Source of the DNA: Gammaproteobacteria bacterium 42_54_T18
Lineage (GTDB): Bacteria > Pseudomonadota > Gammaproteobacteria > Pseudomonadales > Ketobacteraceae
Length of the DNA: 64,000 nt
Assembly (NCBI GenBank): GCA_002163245.1
Contig: MAAL01000064.1
Span: 62,001-126,000, forward strand
Reading direction: 5' to 3'
Positions 49,479 to 58,851 of this stretch are shown here, one piece after another; position 1 is the first letter of the stretch; the number at the start of each line of letters is the position of its first letter. Made by a program: the position numbers and the translations under genes. The notes under the pieces were generated by a model. That model saw only the letters and a list, made by a program, of their open reading frames with translations. It had not been told where the DNA came from and did not search any database.

Positions 49479-51146
49479 ATGCAGTTATTATTTGTTCGAC
49501 AAGCGTCAATTAGCACGCTTGCTTTTTGCCTGAGCCTCTTTGCTCTGGCGTTATTTTCTAAAGGTGCGTCTGCACAACTTACCGACAACATTTCACTGGG
49601 GAACCCAAAAGCTCTGGCGCTCGGCCATGCTGTTACTGCAGACCCTCCAGGCATTGATTCCATCCATTACAACCCTGCGGGATTAGCAAAAATCAAAGGA
49701 CGCCAGCTTTCCGTTAAACTTCTTGCAGCAAAAATGGTTTTTGAAGCCGAATTTGGTGCACGGCATTTGGAAAAAGCTAATACCAGCGATGGTAGAACAA
49801 TTAATCAAGCATACTTAGATCATACAGGGGAACCCTACCCTGATGACCCATTCGAAAATACCAAGTCTTATGCTGACACACCGATGTTGATGCTGCCCTT
49901 TGGTGGATTAACGGAGGTACCTGCTATCATCGTTCCATTTGGCGGTATTGCTATTGAAGACCCTGAGTTCGGCTGGGTATTTGCCACCGCAGTTTACTCG
50001 CCACAATCCTTAGGTTTTAAACGAGACAGCGATGACCCCGCCCGGTATCAAGGTGAGGAAGTTGGTCTATCTCGTATCACGTATTTATCACCATCGATTG
50101 GTATTCAGGTTAACGATACCCTAGCCATTGGTGTTTCCATTGGTTTATCTTGGCAAGGTTTAGGCATCAGATCAGGCATTCGCGCCCCCGAAACCACGTT
50201 AGCATTTTTAAGCCACGCCGCAACAGAACTTGAAACCATTGGTTCTGAATTATCTGCAATAGGCCCCTACGACCCTGTTGGTACTTTAAACATTGAACTG
50301 GAAGATGCCTTATCTTTTAGTTTTAATATTGGTTTGTTATGGGAACCAACCCCCTGGGTAAGCTTTGGACTTGTTTACCAAAGTGAAGCAACATCCGATC
50401 TTAAGGGGGATTATAAAATGGAAAATGATACCGGCGCCTGGTTAGCAATGACGCAAAGCATAGCAGCAACACCTGCTCTAAACGGGGCTCTGTCGTTATT
50501 AAACGGAGGTTATGGTTTACATGGTAAAGCCACAACATCGGGAACCGTTGAAGCAGAGTATATTACACCTGCACATTTTGCTATTGGCACCTCTGTCCAG
50601 CTATTCCCTTATCTAAAAGTTAATGTTGATCTCAAATGGACGGATTATGCTGCGTGGGAATCCTTAGACTTTACTTTTAGTGACTCCATCGATTTTTTAA
50701 CTATTTCTGACTTAGTCTATATGTTCCCAGCCGCACAAGGTGGTGGCGACAATGCTGACCCCACAGAAATGCGTCTCCAACAGCAATATGAAAGTGTTTG
50801 GACGTGGGCGATTGGAGCAGAATATCAATATAACGACAATCTTGTGTTAAGGGCTGGGTACGAACCTCGAACCAGCTCTATACCTGAAGAGCGTATAGAT
50901 TTTCTCGCGCCACTGGGTGATGCAAAACTATATACCGTAGGTTTTGGATACCAGCTCGACGCTTTCACTCAAGTTGGCTTAGCACTGGGTTGGATGCACT
51001 CAACATATAAAGCGGATGCTGGCGTATCACAAAGTGCAAATTCAACGGAGCCAGGACGTGTGGTATATAATCCTTACGCATACTTAGACATCAAAGGCGA
51101 AACCAACGTTTACCTGATGGCATTAAGTTACGATACTAAATTTTAA
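49479..51146 (+). CDS. FadL/TodX-type outer membrane transport protein
   Basis: A roughly 555-residue outer membrane barrel for hydrophobic substrates such as long-chain fatty acids. A signal peptide ends at GASA-QLTDN. The plug region begins with NPKALALGHAVTADPPGIDSI and the hallmark NPA motif in YNPAGLAKIKG. Near the C-terminus the typical LRAGYEPRTSSIPEERIDFLAP strand region appears and the protein ends in Phe. The frame opens at ATG 49428, but ATG 49479 gives a compact signal peptide. The acyl-CoA dehydrogenase pair nearby would fit fatty-acid use, but linkage is loose. Confidence 0.87.
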   Translation: MQLLFVRQASISTLAFCLSLFALALFSKGASAQLTDNISLGNPKALALGHAVTADPPGIDSIHYNPAGLAKIKGRQLSVKLLAAKMVFEAEFGARHLEKANTSDGRTINQAYLDHTGEPYPDDPFENTKSYADTPMLMLPFGGLTEVPAIIVPFGGIAIEDPEFGWVFATAVYSPQSLGFKRDSDDPARYQGEEVGLSRITYLSPSIGIQVNDTLAIGVSIGLSWQGLGIRSGIRAPETTLAFLSHAATELETIGSELSAIGPYDPVGTLNIELEDALSFSFNIGLLWEPTPWVSFGLVYQSEATSDLKGDYKMENDTGAWLAMTQSIAATPALNGALSLLNGGYGLHGKATTSGTVEAEYITPAHFAIGTSVQLFPYLKVNVDLKWTDYAAWESLDFTFSDSIDFLTISDLVYMFPAAQGGGDNADPTEMRLQQQYESVWTWAIGAEYQYNDNLVLRAGYEPRTSSIPEERIDFLAPLGDAKLYTVGFGYQLDAFTQVGLALGWMHSTYKADAGVSQSANSTEPGRVVYNPYAYLDIKGETNVYLMALSYDTKF

Positions 51147-51192
51147 AACCTCGATACTTTACTTAAAGCTCCAATTTTTTAAAAGAGTATCG

Positions 51193-51228
51193 AATATAAC
51201 CCCGCCATATCCTAAGCGGGGTTATATT
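51193..51228. terminator. Hairpin between convergent FadL-like and 7TM genes
   Basis: AATATAACCCCGC (51193-51205) pairs perfectly with 51216-51228 around a ten-base loop. The flanks are AT-rich but there is no long T run, so its termination strength is uncertain. Confidence 0.6.
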
Positions 51229-51242
51229 CATTATTAGCCCAT

Positions 51243-52910
51243 TTAACGCCTATCATACACATCAGCCACGCGTTCTATCCAAAAAACATCATCATCCAAA
51301 ACACCATCAATTTTTGCAATATACCGTAGCGTTTTAGCAATCAATTTATAACGCGGATTCTGGGGCAACGTAGCGACCTTTAAATACTTATCAAAAGTTC
51401 GTGTTTTTAAGGTTCCACCATCATTGGTGACACGCCATAAACCACTCATCTCGGCCAACGCGATTTTATTTTTACTAGTCGCATTTTCCCACGTAGCCAA
51501 TGCAAAACAAAGGGATTCTGCCGCCAAATATTTAAGATGCTCCTCATTTGGCTGTTGTTGGTATTCATCATATGCAATCGCCAATCCATGCGTAACTTTA
51601 TCCGCAATTAATGGATCTTTATGCAATTGGTTTACAGCCGTAGCTTCCTCGATCAAAACATCCTGTTTCACAAGGTTTCCTTTATAAAAAAAGGACATTA
51701 AAATAAAACCTAAGGCTCCCAGTTGCATTAAATTTGTACTATCAATGGAGTTCGAGGCGTAAAGAATGTCATTCACACCAGCAACAATAAATATCATGCC
51801 TCCAAACAGCAAGGCCAAAGCTGCTCTCTCCTTTTTTATAACATGCTCCAATACAGCCCCCATCCACAAAAAGGCATAAATTAATGCTGTTGCCTGAAAA
51901 ATAGGGACAGTATGTGAATAAACACTAGGAGCAGTAATAAAAACCAGAGCGATTAAAACCCCACAAATGGACGCCGTTAGCCAGTGTAACAACGCAGGAA
52001 AATAACTCGGAAAACGTCTTCCCAAATACATTGCAAAGAACGGCAATGACGCAAATAATGCACCATGTTCTAATGCTTGCTGCCACTCCCAATCCTCTAT
52101 TCCAAGCAATGAAAAAAACAATCTCTCATTCACTGTTCCTGCTCGAAGGGACATGAATGCAGAAAATATGGCTAAGAAAATATAATGCCAACACCGCTCG
52201 TAGATCGCTCGAATAATTAATACTAACGAAACCAAAGACAGTAAAAAAGCAATCACAGCATCCTGTACCTTAGGCCAAAATGCGATGATATCCTGTTGAT
52301 CAATCCGGACTAACCTTAAACGCTCCCAAATGCCTCCAACACGATGTCGGTCATTTTGAAGGTGAAACATAACCACCACTTCATTATCTATCGGCTCAAC
52401 AGTAAAAAATCGTGCTCCGTTACTACGTGCATGAGGAGAAAGGGGTTCTTCTAACGGGTCATTTACACGTAACTCGCCATTAATCCACAACCGATAGCGA
52501 TTAGTTAGCGTGGGAACCTTAAGAACATAGGCACTACTATCTGGTAACAAAACGCGCAATAAAAGAGAAGCCTTACCCTGCATTGGTAGGGTACTCCCTT
52601 GATAATTAAGGCCACTCCATACTCCTGGCAAAGATAAAAAAACTGGAGCAGTTTTTACACTTTCTTTCATCATGTCTTCTGGAGGCAAATACTCCTCCCA
52701 ATAAAACCCCCACTCCCCTGCTAACAACCGATCATCCACATCACCAGGCCAATAACGAAGATCCAATACACCCTGCTCTGCATTCTGACTTCCCTGCCCT
52801 AAAACACCATTGATCAACAGTACGACTGCCACCGAAAACCCTAGTAACGCTACAGGCAACACTCCACGAACAAAGAGCACTAAAGGGTTAATTTGTAAAT
52901 GTAGCTGCAT
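51243..52910 (-). CDS. 7TMR-DISM-type membrane sensor with unrecognised C-terminal region
   Basis: A 555-residue inner membrane protein. One N-terminal membrane segment (about 13-38) leads to a periplasmic jelly-roll-like domain (about 45-205) with LDLRYWPGDVDDRLLAGEWGFY, LPGVWSGLNYQG and YRLWINGE, as in 7TMR-DISM extracellular domains that sense carbohydrates or small ligands. Seven hydrophobic segments follow (about 215-420). The cytoplasmic tail (about 425-555) has no GGDEF, histidine kinase or cyclase motif; it is helical with ATWENATSKNKIALAEMSG. It is divergent from the GH35 gene, so it may sense sugars for it (inference). Confidence 0.75.
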   Translation of the reverse strand: MQLHLQINPLVLFVRGVLPVALLGFSVAVVLLINGVLGQGSQNAEQGVLDLRYWPGDVDDRLLAGEWGFYWEEYLPPEDMMKESVKTAPVFLSLPGVWSGLNYQGSTLPMQGKASLLLRVLLPDSSAYVLKVPTLTNRYRLWINGELRVNDPLEEPLSPHARSNGARFFTVEPIDNEVVVMFHLQNDRHRVGGIWERLRLVRIDQQDIIAFWPKVQDAVIAFLLSLVSLVLIIRAIYERCWHYIFLAIFSAFMSLRAGTVNERLFFSLLGIEDWEWQQALEHGALFASLPFFAMYLGRRFPSYFPALLHWLTASICGVLIALVFITAPSVYSHTVPIFQATALIYAFLWMGAVLEHVIKKERAALALLFGGMIFIVAGVNDILYASNSIDSTNLMQLGALGFILMSFFYKGNLVKQDVLIEEATAVNQLHKDPLIADKVTHGLAIAYDEYQQQPNEEHLKYLAAESLCFALATWENATSKNKIALAEMSGLWRVTNDGGTLKTRTFDKYLKVATLPQNPRYKLIAKTLRYIAKIDGVLDDDVFWIERVADVYDRR

Positions 52911-53175
52911 AGATTCCGTAAGATATTAGATAGAGAAGGTCGCTTTCTTTGTAGTTAGAGTGTAGCTGATAGGGTTTAGGGTCGTTGACGCAAACGACAT
53001 TACGCAAGCCACTTCACACACCCCCTACTGCACAAAAAAATATAACAAATTGATATATAACATAATTTCCTATTTTTTCCTGCTTTTTCCTGGCTAGTTT
53101 ATATTCCATTTCATAATATCGATTCCGTATTACCTCATTTATAACAATAACAACAACGCTCTTAGAGGCACAAGC

Positions 53176-56100
53176 ATGCAACCACATAAACTCGCCGCCA
53201 TGTTCATGGGGCTGCTATTACTATGCTTTCTTCAATCTCGAACCTGTACTGCCAACGTAGCCAATGGGGAACCTTACACTGTAGCCACCCACCAAAATGG
53301 ATTTGTTATTGACGGTGAATATAAGTTACTTCGAGGTGGGTCGGTTCAATGGTTTCGCCTACCACCAGAGTCTTGGGAAGACCGCCTAAAGCGTTTCAGA
53401 TCCGCGGGTTTTAACACTGTAGATATGTATGTCGCGTGGAACCAGATAGAAAAAACCAATAATCATTTTGACTTTGATACCCCAGACATTCGTTATTTTT
53501 TAAGTTTATGTCAATCCCTCGGACTTTATGTGTACTTTCGCCCAGGTCCTTACATCACTAATGAACTTGATGGCGGTGGCATCCCAGGATGGTTAACCGA
53601 CATATCCACCAAAAAATCCGTTAAGGCAGATGGCAAACCCAATTTCAGAACGGATGACCCCGACTTTTTGTATTATGTCGAACGCTACCTAGGCCGTCTC
53701 AATGAGGTTATTTCCCCCTATCTCGCCAGCAACGGCGGCCCCATCATTCTTTATGCCCTAGAAAACGAATATAACTGGTTTGAGATCTTCCATGAGGTCG
53801 ACAAACTGGCCAGCTACAACAAAGGTCCTGAACGCAGCTGGTTATCCATGTTGCCAACGCGCAACTACTTCACAGCACTTAAAAACATCGTGGTGGAAGA
53901 CGGTATTGATGTCCCCCTAACAACCTGCCCAGGTGATGGAAAAACAACAGGAACCGGCGATGTTAGTGACATTATCCCAATGCCTAATGTATACAATGGC
54001 CTTGGTGGTGAAATGCCAGAAAAAGTTGCCTACGACCTGTTAAACGATATGCACAATCCAGATAACCACAAGGGTAACTACGTTAACTTTCCTAGTGGAA
54101 CCACCGAAACAGACCGAGACCCTATACGTATAAAACGAATGATTATGGGTGGTTTTGATGCAACCTTCCCCTTTAATATTGTAGGAATGCATCAAGAAGG
54201 TTATATGAATTCCGTGGTGCTCAACGCCAATGGTAGTAATGTACTCGACACCCTGTTCGACTTCTCCTCCTTATCAAATCTCGTTACTGGCTTTATACGT
54301 CCAACTGTAGGCTATTTTCACAATGTCATCGATTACAACGGCGCAATCAGTCCTTCAGGCGTGCATAGGGATAACTTTTATGGGTTTCGCAGAGACAATT
54401 TGTTTTTTAATGCCGTAGAAAAATATCTCGCACCAGCAACACATGCTAATCGTAGCGGACAATTACCAGAACCTGACCTCCGTCTATCCATAGACAACCC
54501 GCTTTTAGGTGCTATTGAAGATCAAAACAGGATTCATTACTGGATGGAAGGTAGCAAAGGCACACGTTTTATCAGCCTCATCAATCAAACAGGTAGCACT
54601 CAATTTTTAGCACCTCATTCAATTTCTATAGAAGACCTTACCTTTCCACGCTATTCAACTTTGGAAGTTCCTATCGCTATGGGTATTGAACCAGGCCAGT
54701 TTGCAGATCCAGACACAACTAGCGCAGCAATACTTGTCGCAAACCTACCCTTAAACACGATAGGGAAAATCGAATACCTCACCAGTGAGTTATTAACCTT
54801 ACGCACATTTAACAACGAACAATTACTTGTTGTTCATGGTCAGTACGGGTCTCAAGGTGAACTATCACTAACGGATCTACCATCCCCCCCCTCTATTCGT
54901 CACACCGATGCATCCATTATTGTACAAGAGCAATCTGCAGACAGAATAACCATCACTTATCACCATAAAAAATTAGATGATGGGTTCCAACAACTGATAT
55001 TGGATTTGGAAGATGGCAGCACATTACGTATTATCATTACAGCCACTCAAGATGCTGGACACTTATGGTTTGAAAAAAACAACAACGCTAACGACATCAT
55101 CATTGCAGGCCCCGATTGGGTCGACCATTCGGGACCATCGTTTACTGTTGAGTTCAACGAGAGTAATCGCCATATATTCGTGCTCTCACCGCAACCATTT
55201 AACACACCAACTGATTTCATTGAAAGCACTCCCTATAACCAAACAACACAAACGACCGTGTTTTTTAATGGCGACAGTATTTTACAGCCTATCATTAACC
55301 CTCAGTTGTTATCCTTAGGAAAAGCGCAAAACGACCGACAAGAATCCAACCCTCACTATGACAACAGCTACTGGCGTTCATGGACAGGAGCCCCAACAAG
55401 CCTTGAACACAACGACATAATCAAAGGTCACGCTTGGTACCGAGCAGAGCTCAACCTCCACCGCTGGTTTGGATTGCCCTGGTGGGAAAGCTCAGATTTA
55501 TTTATTGAACACGCCAGTGACATCGTTGGTATTTACGTGAATGGCCATTACATTACAACCGTTGCCCCTTTAGGGACGGAAATTGATAGTGACAGTAAAA
55601 ATGCAAGCTATCGGTTCCCCAATTTACGCCGCTACCTTAAGCGAGGTAAAAACATTATCGCTTTTCGTACCGAAATATGGGGGCACGGTAGCTTTATGTT
55701 TCCGAGGGGAAGAGTCCTCGGAAACAAAGCACAACTACCCGCCGTTGGTTTCGACTCTTTAAAAGGATTATTTGGAACCGCAAAAATCGGTAAACACCCA
55801 TTAAAACACTGGTCCGTAAAAGCTAAACTTCAAGGCGAAATTGATGGCTATGACACCGCAAATTTTGATGACAGCCATTGGCAGCAACAAACCATTCCTC
55901 TTAATTTGAAAAAAGGCGATGTCACCTGGTACAGAGCTGCATTTAATACCTCAGCACTTCCAAACCAAAACGACTTTCATGCTCCGGTTGTTTTAACTCT
56001 CAAAGGAACCAACACCAAAGCGACGATATTTCTGAATGGCCGCCTTATTGGACGCTGGGTTTCTGATAACAACTGGCTCAGCAGAGGGTTCTGGGGAAGA

Positions 56101-56334
56101 GCACAAAGAGATATGTGGATGAACACCGACCCGGATGACTTTCCAGTAAATCATGGACTGTTAAAACCTCCTGGCGAAGAAAACACCCTCGCGATAGTGT
56201 TTGAAGATACCTCCGGGCATGCTGATAACGCAGGTGTTGTTGATATATTGGAAATCAATTATGCTCGTGAAAAAAACCAAAAAAGTGCAATCAAGGGTAA
56301 ACGTCACCTAATGCTACAAGTCAAAGAGCATTAA
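53176..56334 (+). CDS. Exported glycoside hydrolase family 35 (beta-galactosidase-like)
   Basis: A 1052-residue enzyme with a signal peptide (about residues 1-26). The TIM barrel starts with LRGGSVQWFRLPPESWEDRL, NTVDMYVAWNQIE and YFRPGPYITNELDGGGIPGWL, clear GH35 hallmarks. The acid/base Glu198 is in LYALENEY. The usual nucleophile motif (ExxxGW) is not obvious; Glu279 in GLGGEMPEK is at about the expected distance. The C-terminal half has beta-sandwich domains of galactose-binding type. It is followed 54 bases later by the GH31 lipoprotein, suggesting joint breakdown of a galactose-containing glycan. Substrate unknown. Confidence 0.85.
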   Translation: MQPHKLAAMFMGLLLLCFLQSRTCTANVANGEPYTVATHQNGFVIDGEYKLLRGGSVQWFRLPPESWEDRLKRFRSAGFNTVDMYVAWNQIEKTNNHFDFDTPDIRYFLSLCQSLGLYVYFRPGPYITNELDGGGIPGWLTDISTKKSVKADGKPNFRTDDPDFLYYVERYLGRLNEVISPYLASNGGPIILYALENEYNWFEIFHEVDKLASYNKGPERSWLSMLPTRNYFTALKNIVVEDGIDVPLTTCPGDGKTTGTGDVSDIIPMPNVYNGLGGEMPEKVAYDLLNDMHNPDNHKGNYVNFPSGTTETDRDPIRIKRMIMGGFDATFPFNIVGMHQEGYMNSVVLNANGSNVLDTLFDFSSLSNLVTGFIRPTVGYFHNVIDYNGAISPSGVHRDNFYGFRRDNLFFNAVEKYLAPATHANRSGQLPEPDLRLSIDNPLLGAIEDQNRIHYWMEGSKGTRFISLINQTGSTQFLAPHSISIEDLTFPRYSTLEVPIAMGIEPGQFADPDTTSAAILVANLPLNTIGKIEYLTSELLTLRTFNNEQLLVVHGQYGSQGELSLTDLPSPPSIRHTDASIIVQEQSADRITITYHHKKLDDGFQQLILDLEDGSTLRIIITATQDAGHLWFEKNNNANDIIIAGPDWVDHSGPSFTVEFNESNRHIFVLSPQPFNTPTDFIESTPYNQTTQTTVFFNGDSILQPIINPQLLSLGKAQNDRQESNPHYDNSYWRSWTGAPTSLEHNDIIKGHAWYRAELNLHRWFGLPWWESSDLFIEHASDIVGIYVNGHYITTVAPLGTEIDSDSKNASYRFPNLRRYLKRGKNIIAFRTEIWGHGSFMFPRGRVLGNKAQLPAVGFDSLKGLFGTAKIGKHPLKHWSVKAKLQGEIDGYDTANFDDSHWQQQTIPLNLKKGDVTWYRAAFNTSALPNQNDFHAPVVLTLKGTNTKATIFLNGRLIGRWVSDNNWLSRGFWGRAQRDMWMNTDPDDFPVNHGLLKPPGEENTLAIVFEDTSGHADNAGVVDILEINYAREKNQKSAIKGKRHLMLQVKEH

Positions 56335-56388
56335 GCACCTAGCACTCACAACAACAATAATAACAGCTAATTAATTTAGGGTAAAAGC

Positions 56389-58743
56389 ATGAAGTTTCAC
56401 TTCTTTATCATCGCCACCGCATTGTGCAGCCTTATGTTGACCGCTGGCTGCGGGGGCAATGCCGATTCAGGCACCCCCGCAAACAGCAACAATTCACTTA
56501 ACGACGGTGCCAACCAAACATTTAACCTCGGGGAGTTTAACGCCGTCTGGGATAACCTCCAACTACGCATAGAACATAGTGATCGCATCATATGGGAAAG
56601 CAAAAATACCGTAGATTCTGAGAGCCCATCTTTTATTGCTGCAGGCATTCACGCTCTTCATGCAGAAGAAAAGCGTGGCTCTTTTTTAATAGAAGAACAT
56701 ATTCAAAGTTTGTGCGATGAGCATCAAATTACATCAGTCACTCAACAGAAAGAGCAACTCACCATCATCGGTCATGTCAGTGGCACTACAGACTGTGAAT
56801 CTGACTTCACTCTAACCTTTCAAGAAATACAAGCCGGTCACTTACAGTTTCAATTATCCTTTACCAACCCAGCAATTAATTTAAGTCGCCTCACCTATCA
56901 ATCAACAAAAGAGGAACGCTTTCATGGATTTGGAGAGCAATACACATTACTTAACCTTAAAGGAAAAGACGTTCCGATTTTGTCTCAAGAAGGTGGGGTA
57001 GGTAAAGGCCGGCAACTTATTTCTGCTCCAGTTAATCTTGTCTCTCCTGGTTCCGGAGGCAACACCCTCACCACCTACTATGCCGTACCTCATTACATTA
57101 CCAACACCTTACGCTCTGTTTTTCTCGAAAACACTGATTATGCAGTATTTGATTTAACACAGGATGACCAGGTACAAATTCGTTTATTTAATCGCGTAAT
57201 GACCGGTCGCATATTAGCGGGGGATTCCATGCTAGAACTTATCGAACGATTCACAGAATACAGTGGGCGCATGCGCCCACTACCGGACTGGTTTAATCAA
57301 GGTGCCATCGTTGGCATTCAAGGGGGAACCGATGTCGTAAACGGTATTTTAGATGAGTTAGAAACACGGGGAACACCTGTTGCAGGCGTCTGGTTACAGG
57401 ATTGGGTTGGCAAACGAAAAACGGCCGCAGGCTCACAACTTTGGTGGAACTGGGAGCTGGACCAAGACAGATACCCGCAATGGGACACCCTGGTAGAACG
57501 CATAGAAAATAATTTTGGTGGCAGAATGCTGTGTTACATCAACGCCTTCCTTGTTGATGCGTCCCCCAAGGGCAACGTACAGAGAAACCTATTCAAAGAA
57601 GCGTTAGACAATAATTATATGGTTAATCACCCTGATGGCGGTATTTATGAAGTAACCAACACGGACTTTGCCGCTGGCATGATAGACCTAACCAACCCCT
57701 CGGCTCAACAATGGATTAAATCAATCATCAAAGACAACATGATTGACCAAGCCCACTGTCGAGGCTGGATGCACGACTTCGCTGAGGCCCTTCCATTTGA
57801 CGCGGTATTACACTCCGGCGTTGATGCGGCAACGTACCACAATCAATACGCAGTTGACTGGGCTCGAATGGGAAGAGAGGCTATACAAGAAGCCAATTTA
57901 GAAAACGAGATCGTCTTTTTTAATCGTGCTGGCGCTACCCGCACACCGACCTACTCCACATTAGTATGGCAAGGTGATCAAATGGTTACCTGGGATAAAC
58001 ATGATGGTTTTCAAAGCGCCATTATTGCAACACTCACTAGCGGGTTTTCTGGTGTCAGTTTAAACCACAGTGATATTGGTGGTTACACTAACGCATCTAT
58101 TGGCATTCCCGGCTTCCCAGAAGAGCTTCGCTTAGGCTTTGATCGAGAAGAAGACTTATTGTTACGCTGGATGGAGTTCGCTGCATTTACCACAGCATTT
58201 CGTACTCATGAGGGATTACGCCCAGAAACCAACGCGCAATTTTATGATAATGAAGCAACCTATAGTCATTTTGATAAATTTGCACGCGTCTATAAAGCCC
58301 TCGCATTTTATCGACAACAACTTTTTGTCGAAGCAGCTGAAAAAGGCTACCCCGTAGTACGTCACCCAATGTTACATTACCCTAACGACAACACTATCGC
58401 ACAATTAACTGATCACATTATGCTGGGAGAAGAAATCCTTGTTGCCCCAGTAGTGGACAAACGCCTCCCGCACGAAAGTCGTGACGATCCCTGGAAAAAA
58501 GTGTACTTTCCTGACGCAGAAAACACGGTTTGGGTTCATATATTTACAGGTGAGACCTTTGGTGCTGGTCAGGAATACAAAGCACCGGCTTTTAACGTGA
58601 TCAATCCAGCAACGGGGAATTACCGCTGGGTTAAAGCCCCTTTTGGAATACCTGCAGCATTTTACAAACAGGGTTCTCTCGTGGGAGCACAATTAGAAGA
58701 TAATTTACAACGACTTGACGTTAAAAGTAACGTTACCCCATAA
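56389..58743 (+). CDS. GH31 lipoprotein, sulfoquinovosidase (YihQ)-like subgroup
   Basis: A 784-residue lipoprotein (lipobox LTAGC, Cys21). The GH31 catalytic nucleophile is Asp463 (GWMHDFAEALPFD) and the acid Asp530 (VWQGDQMVTW). Close resemblance to E. coli YihQ is seen in GIQGGTDV, WLQDWVGKR, LWWNW, HSDIGGYT and FRTHEGLRP. YihQ residues that bind the sulfonate are Gln, Arg301, Trp304 and Tyr508; here Trp353 and Tyr566 are kept but Arg301 is replaced by Gln350 (GSQLWWNW). A different alpha-glycoside substrate is therefore likely. It lies 54 bases after GH35 in one transcription unit. Confidence 0.85.
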   Translation: MKFHFFIIATALCSLMLTAGCGGNADSGTPANSNNSLNDGANQTFNLGEFNAVWDNLQLRIEHSDRIIWESKNTVDSESPSFIAAGIHALHAEEKRGSFLIEEHIQSLCDEHQITSVTQQKEQLTIIGHVSGTTDCESDFTLTFQEIQAGHLQFQLSFTNPAINLSRLTYQSTKEERFHGFGEQYTLLNLKGKDVPILSQEGGVGKGRQLISAPVNLVSPGSGGNTLTTYYAVPHYITNTLRSVFLENTDYAVFDLTQDDQVQIRLFNRVMTGRILAGDSMLELIERFTEYSGRMRPLPDWFNQGAIVGIQGGTDVVNGILDELETRGTPVAGVWLQDWVGKRKTAAGSQLWWNWELDQDRYPQWDTLVERIENNFGGRMLCYINAFLVDASPKGNVQRNLFKEALDNNYMVNHPDGGIYEVTNTDFAAGMIDLTNPSAQQWIKSIIKDNMIDQAHCRGWMHDFAEALPFDAVLHSGVDAATYHNQYAVDWARMGREAIQEANLENEIVFFNRAGATRTPTYSTLVWQGDQMVTWDKHDGFQSAIIATLTSGFSGVSLNHSDIGGYTNASIGIPGFPEELRLGFDREEDLLLRWMEFAAFTTAFRTHEGLRPETNAQFYDNEATYSHFDKFARVYKALAFYRQQLFVEAAEKGYPVVRHPMLHYPNDNTIAQLTDHIMLGEEILVAPVVDKRLPHESRDDPWKKVYFPDAENTVWVHIFTGETFGAGQEYKAPAFNVINPATGNYRWVKAPFGIPAAFYKQGSLVGAQLEDNLQRLDVKSNVTP

Positions 58744-58798
58744 CATTACTTTTTCACTACCTCACACCTCTCCGTCTCAAAGTCTAACGTTAAATTCA

Positions 58799-58836
58799 AA
58801 AAAAGGCATACCATCAAAATCTGGTATGCCTTTTTT
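58799..58836. terminator. Bidirectional terminator after the GH35-GH31 unit
   Basis: AAAAAAGGCATACCA (58799-58813) pairs perfectly with 58822-58836 around an eight-base loop, with A and T tracts on both sides. It serves GH31 on the plus strand and the epimerase gene on the minus strand. Confidence 0.87.
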
Positions 58837-58851
58837 ATTTCATTTATCGAA

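Noticed and set aside
56389-58743. Naming the GH31 gene yihQ (sulfoquinovosidase)
   Set aside because: The overall match is good, but the key sulfonate-binding Arg position is Gln and the protein is a lipoprotein, so the substrate should not be assumed.
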